Origin: Chitinophaga agri
Lineage (GTDB): Bacteria > Bacteroidota > Bacteroidia > Chitinophagales > Chitinophagaceae
Reading direction: 5' to 3'
Length of the DNA: 64,000 bases
Assembly (NCBI RefSeq): GCF_010093065.1
Contig: NZ_CP048113.1
Span: forward strand, 124,001 to 188,000
Shown here one piece after another: positions 59,185 through 64,000 of this stretch (the stretch's first letter is position 1; every line of letters starts with the position of its first letter). Below the pieces are notes generated by a model. The model searched no databases. It saw only the letters and a program-made list of their open reading frames with translations, and was not told the origin of the DNA. Position numbers and translations under genes: made by a program.

Positions 59185-60585
59185 TTATTGAACGCCTGCA
59201 TCCGTTCTGAATGGTGAGGCGGGCAGCCCTGCCGTATTATAGAGATTGACATCTGGTACATTGGCCCAGCCATAACGTACGGCGAAAGGTTGTTCCAGTC
59301 CTTCACGTGAGACAATCACTTTATTTCCCTGAATGATGGCAGTAGCCGGTTTGAACTGTTTATCAGCGCCGGCAATAGTGAATCCTTTTAAAGCTTCGTT
59401 GTTTTTAGTTGTCAGCCCATCGGCGGTATGTTCGAACGAGAGGATAACTGTGTTATCTTTTATTGCGTAGCCGCTGAATACGGGACCGCTATATTCTCCT
59501 TTCTGGTGATATACCATGCCGGCGGCAGCGATGGCAAGTCTTTCGCCTACAGGACGTTTATTGGAGGGGTGTATATCCCTGGCATCTCCGCAATCGGTTG
59601 TGACGATCAGGGCGGTGTGCTTTACTTTTTTGGTGACAAGTAGCTGTGCGTCTCTTATCTCAGGTCGCATGTCTTTGTAGGGAGCGATCTGCACGATCAG
59701 GAAAGGCATCTCCGGCTGATTAAAGTCCCTGCGCCAGTTTTGTATCATGTTAGAGAGGATTGCAGGATAAAGCGTAGGGTGATCGTTATTGGCTTCTCCC
59801 TGGTACCAGGCTACGCCTTTTACGGCATACGGCAGGAGCGGATGGACCATGCCGTTATAGAGTCCGTTCATGATCCTGGCCGGGGGCACCCAGCTGTACT
59901 TTATCTTGTAGAAGTTCCTGACAAATTCTGCCATCGCCGGGTCTTCTTTCAGTGAAGCTTCGCTGGTCCAGTCTTCCGCCGGTGTACCACCATACGCTGT
60001 GAAGATAAAGCCAACAGGAACGTTCAGCTTTTTATACAGTTCACTGGTAAAGAAATAGCCCACGGCTGAGAAATCGGCCACTGTTTGCGGAGAGCAGACC
60101 ACCCATTGCTGATGCACGTCGCTGATCTTCTCTTTTGAATATTTCAGTGGTACATAATATTCCCGTATCAGGGGAAAGTTCGCATTGTCTCTTTCCTTTT
60201 CCCAATTTGTAATGGGGGGCTGTGGTGGTCGGGGGCCCAGTTGTCTTTCCATGTTGGATTGCCCGCTGCAGATCCACACTTCACCTACCAGTACGTCATT
60301 GATGGTGACGGTATTGGTGCCGGTGATGGTCAGTGTGGAAGGTGTAGTGATATAAGGCAGTGCTTTTAATTTCACCATCCATTTACCATTACGGGTAATA
60401 GCAGAGGCGGTTTGACCATTGAACGATACCGTGACCTTTTCGCCTTCGGCCGCTTCACCCCATACGGGAACAGGCGTACCTTTCTGTAACACCATATGAT
60501 CGGTGAACAGGCTATGTGGTTTCACGGTGGCGTGGACAGCCAGCGGTAATGCGAGCAGGGTAAAAATATGCAGGAAACGGTTCAT
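59185..60585 (-). CDS. Sialate O-acetylesterase
   Basis: A 466-residue SGNH hydrolase with a signal peptide (about 1-20). The nucleophile Ser110 is in I-C-S-G-Q-S-N-M; A-W-Y-Q-G-E-A-N carries the Asn/Glu oxyanion residues; the catalytic Asp and His lie in D-I-H-P-S-N-K-R. It removes O-acetyl groups from sialic acids or plant hemicellulose. The starting region has beta-sandwich folds (1-100). No sialidase or SusCD neighbours are in the window, so the substrate is not fixed. Confidence 0.88.
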   Translation of the reverse strand: MNRFLHIFTLLALPLAVHATVKPHSLFTDHMVLQKGTPVPVWGEAAEGEKVTVSFNGQTASAITRNGKWMVKLKALPYITTPSTLTITGTNTVTINDVLVGEVWICSGQSNMERQLGPRPPQPPITNWEKERDNANFPLIREYYVPLKYSKEKISDVHQQWVVCSPQTVADFSAVGYFFTSELYKKLNVPVGFIFTAYGGTPAEDWTSEASLKEDPAMAEFVRNFYKIKYSWVPPARIMNGLYNGMVHPLLPYAVKGVAWYQGEANNDHPTLYPAILSNMIQNWRRDFNQPEMPFLIVQIAPYKDMRPEIRDAQLLVTKKVKHTALIVTTDCGDARDIHPSNKRPVGERLAIAAAGMVYHQKGEYSGPVFSGYAIKDNTVILSFEHTADGLTTKNNEALKGFTIAGADKQFKPATAIIQGNKVIVSREGLEQPFAVRYGWANVPDVNLYNTAGLPASPFRTDAGVQ

Positions 60586-60950
60586 TGTATCATAGCGTTT
60601 TAGTAGTCTGTATTAACTGTATCAATGGGATAACTTTTTCAATTTAAAACTTATTTGCCGCATATAGACCAGTAAGGTCAGGGAAATCAGGAATTCTGCT
60701 GAATCAGGGTTGACGGATGTACCGGTACAATCCGCCATTCCCGGTCCTGATTAATTAACGCCTACCGACTGTATGATATATCATAAAAATAGTCGCTAAT
60801 TTCCGAAATGCCGTCACTTTTGATCTGCGGAGAAGGACGGAACTGGCTCAGCGGCAGGAGGTTAAATAAATGGCTTACTGTTTGCGATACGGGGCGCTCT
60901 GAAACCGGCACGGACCGGATCATAATAACCATTACAAAACCAGTTATCTT
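60586..60950. other. Intergenic region with a palindromic element
   Basis: No gene is evident. An AATCAGGAAT motif (60685-60694) and its partial complement CCTGATT (60746-60752) enclose a near-perfect 21-bp palindrome centred on GTACCGGTAC (60714-60734). The motif AATCAGGAAT is also the outer arm of the nested element at 13597-13733. The region must also contain the promoter of the gene starting at 60951. Confidence 0.4.
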
Positions 60951-62660
60951 ATGAAGAAAACCTTTCTCGCCTCGGGGCTGTTACTTGCCCTGTTATCAGG
61001 ATGTACAAAGAAGGAAAACAGTGAAAATGCCCTTGACAATTCTTCTGTGAAGGCCGGCGTTGTTGTAGCCGGCTCGCCGGTAGGTGACGTAGTTGGAAAA
61101 GTAACTGTCGGATACCAGGGATGGTTTACCGCTCCTGGTGATGGATCGGCAGTAGACAGATGGACGCATCAGAACCTGGAGATGTGGCCTTACATGGGTG
61201 AATATACCAAAACGTATCAAACGGCATTTCCTGCACTGAGCAATGGCCAGCCTGCCAAGATGTTCTCTTCCTATGATCAGTCCACTGTAGACGTTCATTT
61301 CAGGTGGATGCAGGAGAACGGGATCGATTGTGCTGCTTTACAGCGATTTACCGGTGAACTGTCCGATCCGCCGTTTAAGTCCATGCGTGACGGTATGGCG
61401 CAGAAAGTAAGAGCCGCCGCCGAAGCCACTGGCCGGAAGTTTTATATCATGTATGATATTTCCGGTGATGCAGATATGCTGAACCGCCTGAAAACTGACT
61501 GGACGAATACCATTACCGGTACGATGAACCTGTTGTCTTCTCCTGCATACGCGCGGCAGAATGGCAAACCGGTTGTCTGCATCTTCGGTATGGGTTATCT
61601 CGGAGCGAAGATACCAGGCGCCGGCGATTCCGCACAATGCCTGGATGTTATCAGCTGGTTCAAAGCGCAGGGATGCTATGTGATCGGTAGTGTGCCGATG
61701 GACTGGCGAACTCCTAAGGGCGTATTTACCCGTGATAATTTCATGAGTGTATATGAATCATTCGATATGCTGTCTCCATGGGCGGTAGCTGCACAGGTAG
61801 GACCGACGTATCAGCCATGGATCCAGGGCGATTATGAATATTGCGAAGCGCATGGCATCGATTATCAGCCGATCGCTTACCCGGGTTTCTCTTTCCATAA
61901 CTCCAATGCAAATAGTCCGCTGAATGAGATCCCGCGTAACCACGGTGACTTCATGTGGGCACAGGTAGCGGTAATGAAGCAGGTAGGTGCAAAGAGCCTG
62001 TACGTAGCAATGTTCGATGAGGTGAACGAAGGTACTGCTATCTTCAAGGTAGCAGAAAATGCTGCTCAGGCACCCGCAGGTACTACCTTCGTCCATCTTG
62101 ATCAGGATGGAGTGGCTGTGTCTTCCGACTTCTATCTGCGCCTCGTGAATGATGCAGGTAAAATGATCAAGGGACAGATCCCTTATCAGGCAACGCATCC
62201 GACGCCACACGTGATCGGAGGCAGTGGTCCGCTGGCAAATGGTACGTATAAGATCATCAACCGTAACAGCAATCTGTCACTGGATGCACAGGGACAAGGC
62301 ACGGTGAATGAAACAGCTATACAGCAGTGGGGTTATAGCGGTGGTGCTAATCAGCGTTGGACCATTACCAGTGTAGGTGGTGATCATTACAAGATCATTG
62401 GCGTACAAAGCGGAAGATCGCTGGATATCAAAGGACAGTCGCTGCTGGATGGCGCTGCTTTACAGCTGTACGATTACAACGCCGGTGCTAATCAGGAGTG
62501 GGTGATCTCTCCTTCGGCAGGAGGATATTATACTATCCAGAGCGCACAGAGTGGAAAGGTGCTGGAAGTACCAGCATTCTCTACGACCGCAGGTACCGCC
62601 ATCGTACAGTACGGTGGTAATGGTGGTGTAAATCAGCAATGGACTATCGCCGCACCGTGA
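60951..62660 (+). CDS. GH71/99-like lipoprotein glycosidase with ricin-type lectin domain
   Basis: A 569-residue lipoprotein (lipobox L-L-S-G-C at about 18). A GH71/99-like TIM barrel (about 45-400: V-G-Y-Q-G-W-F-T-A-P-G, Q-R-F-T-G-E-L) is followed by a ricin B-type beta-trefoil (about 425-569) with three Q-x-W-like repeats. It probably acts on surface or environmental glycans, with the trefoil binding galactose/xylose-type sugars. The next gene, 32 bp downstream, carries the same lectin tail. Confidence 0.85.
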   Translation: MKKTFLASGLLLALLSGCTKKENSENALDNSSVKAGVVVAGSPVGDVVGKVTVGYQGWFTAPGDGSAVDRWTHQNLEMWPYMGEYTKTYQTAFPALSNGQPAKMFSSYDQSTVDVHFRWMQENGIDCAALQRFTGELSDPPFKSMRDGMAQKVRAAAEATGRKFYIMYDISGDADMLNRLKTDWTNTITGTMNLLSSPAYARQNGKPVVCIFGMGYLGAKIPGAGDSAQCLDVISWFKAQGCYVIGSVPMDWRTPKGVFTRDNFMSVYESFDMLSPWAVAAQVGPTYQPWIQGDYEYCEAHGIDYQPIAYPGFSFHNSNANSPLNEIPRNHGDFMWAQVAVMKQVGAKSLYVAMFDEVNEGTAIFKVAENAAQAPAGTTFVHLDQDGVAVSSDFYLRLVNDAGKMIKGQIPYQATHPTPHVIGGSGPLANGTYKIINRNSNLSLDAQGQGTVNETAIQQWGYSGGANQRWTITSVGGDHYKIIGVQSGRSLDIKGQSLLDGAALQLYDYNAGANQEWVISPSAGGYYTIQSAQSGKVLEVPAFSTTAGTAIVQYGGNGGVNQQWTIAAP

Positions 62661-62692
62661 TATTTTCAGTCATTAAAGCAAACAGTACAATC

Positions 62693-64000
62693 ATGTTACG
62701 CAAACTAAGCGGATTTATCATACTATTGCTTGCCTTTGTCTTCAGCGGATGTGCGAAGAAAGAGGATAGTGAAGCAATATTGACAATGAATGCAGATAAA
62801 ATAGCGGCGTCCGTGCCGGCAGATGGTTATGGCAGTCTGAAAGATCAGAATATACAGTATTTCGGCCGCTGGGACTTCAGCGACAGTACTAAATACAATT
62901 CCTGGTGGGGCGGTGCCTATATCCGCGTCAACTTCACCGGTACTACGGTAAAGATCAAAACAGGGAATATCAGTAACTTCTACGCCAGCATAGATGGTGG
63001 TCCGTGGATCTCTTACAAGCATACAGGCGGGGTGATCGATCTGACAGCGACACCACTCAGTAACGGAGCACATACATTGAGTGTGGCTCAGGGAAGTGAT
63101 TATGACTATCTGTTCTCTTTTGAGGGACTGCTACTCGACGAAGGTGCGGTGACCAGTAAACCTGCTGTATCGTCTTACCTGATAGAATATATCGGCGATT
63201 CTATTACGGCGGGTTACCTGGATGATCAGGCGAATGTCTCTGACTATGCCTGGATCTGTTCAGAAGCACTGCATACAGAGCATACGCAGATCGCGTATCC
63301 GGGTATTGCGCTGGTGAGTAGTCCGCGTCATGGCACTGCTATGGACAAACAGTATTTTAAACTGAAGACCCCGAATTATGCGACGTCCGTCAACTGGGAT
63401 TTCAGCCGTTATACACCACAGGCCATCGTATTGAACCTGGGTACCAATGACAGCGACTATGAAGACTCGGATAGTGTGTTCCAGGCGGTATATTTTCAAT
63501 TGCTCCAGGATATCCGTACCAGGTTCCCACAGGCGGAGATCTTTGTACTGCGGACCTTCCTGGGCATCCGTTCCCAGCCCACGGCGGCAGCGGTAGCCGC
63601 GCGTATTGTGGCGGGTGATAAGAAAGTTCATTACGTGAACACAGAAGGATGGATCGCCCAGAACACAACCGATTATCTGGCGGATAATCTTCATCCGAGT
63701 GAAGCGGGGCATATAAAAATTGCCGGCTTACTGCAGGCAGTGCTCGCGCCTTATGTAAATAACACGCAGCTAATACCCGATGGTACGTACAGTATCGTGA
63801 ACAGGAACAGCGGGCTGGTAATGGACGCTGCCGGACAGGGAACTGCCAGTGGTACCGCTATACAGCAATGGACTGACAATAACGGCATCAATCAGCGCTG
63901 GGTAGTGAAATACCTGGGTGACAACCGTTACCAGATCACCGGTCAGCAGAGTGGGAAGTCGCTGGATATGAAAGGGCAGTCCCTGCAGGACGGAGCAGAG
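62693..64000 (+). CDS. SGNH esterase lipoprotein with ricin-type lectin domain (C-terminus outside window)
   Basis: From ATG 62693 the frame is open to the window end (436 codons). Lipobox V-F-S-G-C at about 16-20; an N-terminal beta-sandwich (about 45-155); an SGNH hydrolase with G-D-S170-I-T, G-T-N-D and D331-N-L-H334-P, as in CE2-type acetylxylan esterases; then a ricin-like trefoil beginning at about 362 (Q-Q-W-T-D-N-N-G-I-N-Q-R-W). It follows the GH71/99-like gene by 32 bp, so the two form a small degradation operon. Confidence 0.85.
   Translation, partial: MLRKLSGFIILLLAFVFSGCAKKEDSEAILTMNADKIAASVPADGYGSLKDQNIQYFGRWDFSDSTKYNSWWGGAYIRVNFTGTTVKIKTGNISNFYASIDGGPWISYKHTGGVIDLTATPLSNGAHTLSVAQGSDYDYLFSFEGLLLDEGAVTSKPAVSSYLIEYIGDSITAGYLDDQANVSDYAWICSEALHTEHTQIAYPGIALVSSPRHGTAMDKQYFKLKTPNYATSVNWDFSRYTPQAIVLNLGTNDSDYEDSDSVFQAVYFQLLQDIRTRFPQAEIFVLRTFLGIRSQPTAAAVAARIVAGDKKVHYVNTEGWIAQNTTDYLADNLHPSEAGHIKIAGLLQAVLAPYVNNTQLIPDGTYSIVNRNSGLVMDAAGQGTASGTAIQQWTDNNGINQRWVVKYLGDNRYQITGQQSGKSLDMKGQSLQDGAE

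Noticed and set aside
1..64000. tRNA, rRNA, CRISPR array or complete insertion sequence
   Set aside because: No cloverleaf, rRNA stretch, regular spaced repeat, transposase frame or paired terminal repeats with target duplications was seen by eye; a tRNA or RNA-family search was not possible here.

Overview
The window reads as chromosomal DNA of a Bacteroidota bacterium, most likely a Chitinophaga-like member of the Chitinophagaceae. Grounds: a TonB-dependent receptor with a carboxypeptidase-regulatory-like N-terminus, candidate promoters of the Bacteroidota type (TTG - about 20 bp - TAnnTTTG), a GT3 glycogen synthase fused to an alpha-glucan phosphorylase, ricin-lectin-tailed lipoprotein glycosidases, and few Shine-Dalgarno sequences. 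Species assignment is inference.

Layout. 0-0.3 kb: 5' part of a dual-specificity-type phosphatase, cut by the window edge. 0.7-5.5 kb: a lasso-peptide gene cluster, with nucleotidyltransferase and PqqD-like recognition protein on the minus strand and, divergently, HprK-like kinase, B2 protease, asparagine-synthetase-like cyclase and a 42-codon gene that I read as the lasso precursor. 5.5-8.1 kb: a convergent four-gene operon of three phage-collar-domain proteins and a formyltransferase. 8.4-9.9 kb: TetR regulator and SDR oxidoreductase with three copies of one palindromic operator. 10.2-15.4 kb: small unknown proteins, a secreted coiled-coil protein, a stand-alone receiver protein and an LpxL-like acyltransferase. 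15.4-20.4 kb: sbcDC nuclease. 20.5-26.1 kb: an ATPase remnant, an unknown protein, a TonB-dependent receptor and an OmpR/histidine-kinase pair.

26.1-56.1 kb is a stress and energy-reserve island: Ca-type P-ATPase, LOG-family protein, zinc alcohol dehydrogenase, flavin-binding PNPOx-like protein, DUF2892 protein, a PolX-like protein with a ruined PHP nuclease site, four universal stress proteins, PEP synthase, a receiver-CRP fusion regulator, Hsp20, glycogen synthase/phosphorylase, debranching enzyme, BON protein, site-2 protease with CBS domains, GH57, GT4, L,D-transpeptidase and a PfkB sugar kinase. The set resembles hypoxia/dormancy regulons such as mycobacterial DosR. Several of its promoters carry a CRP/FNR-like palindrome (RTGA-N6-TCAY) at a fixed distance from the -7 box, which suggests one regulon under the CRP-type regulator encoded inside the island.

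56.3-64 kb: zinc-less quinone oxidoreductase, AraC regulator, an unknown protein, a sialate O-acetylesterase, and two lipoproteins with ricin-type lectin tails (GH71/99-like, and an SGNH esterase cut by the window end). No tRNA, rRNA, CRISPR array or complete insertion sequence was recognised.
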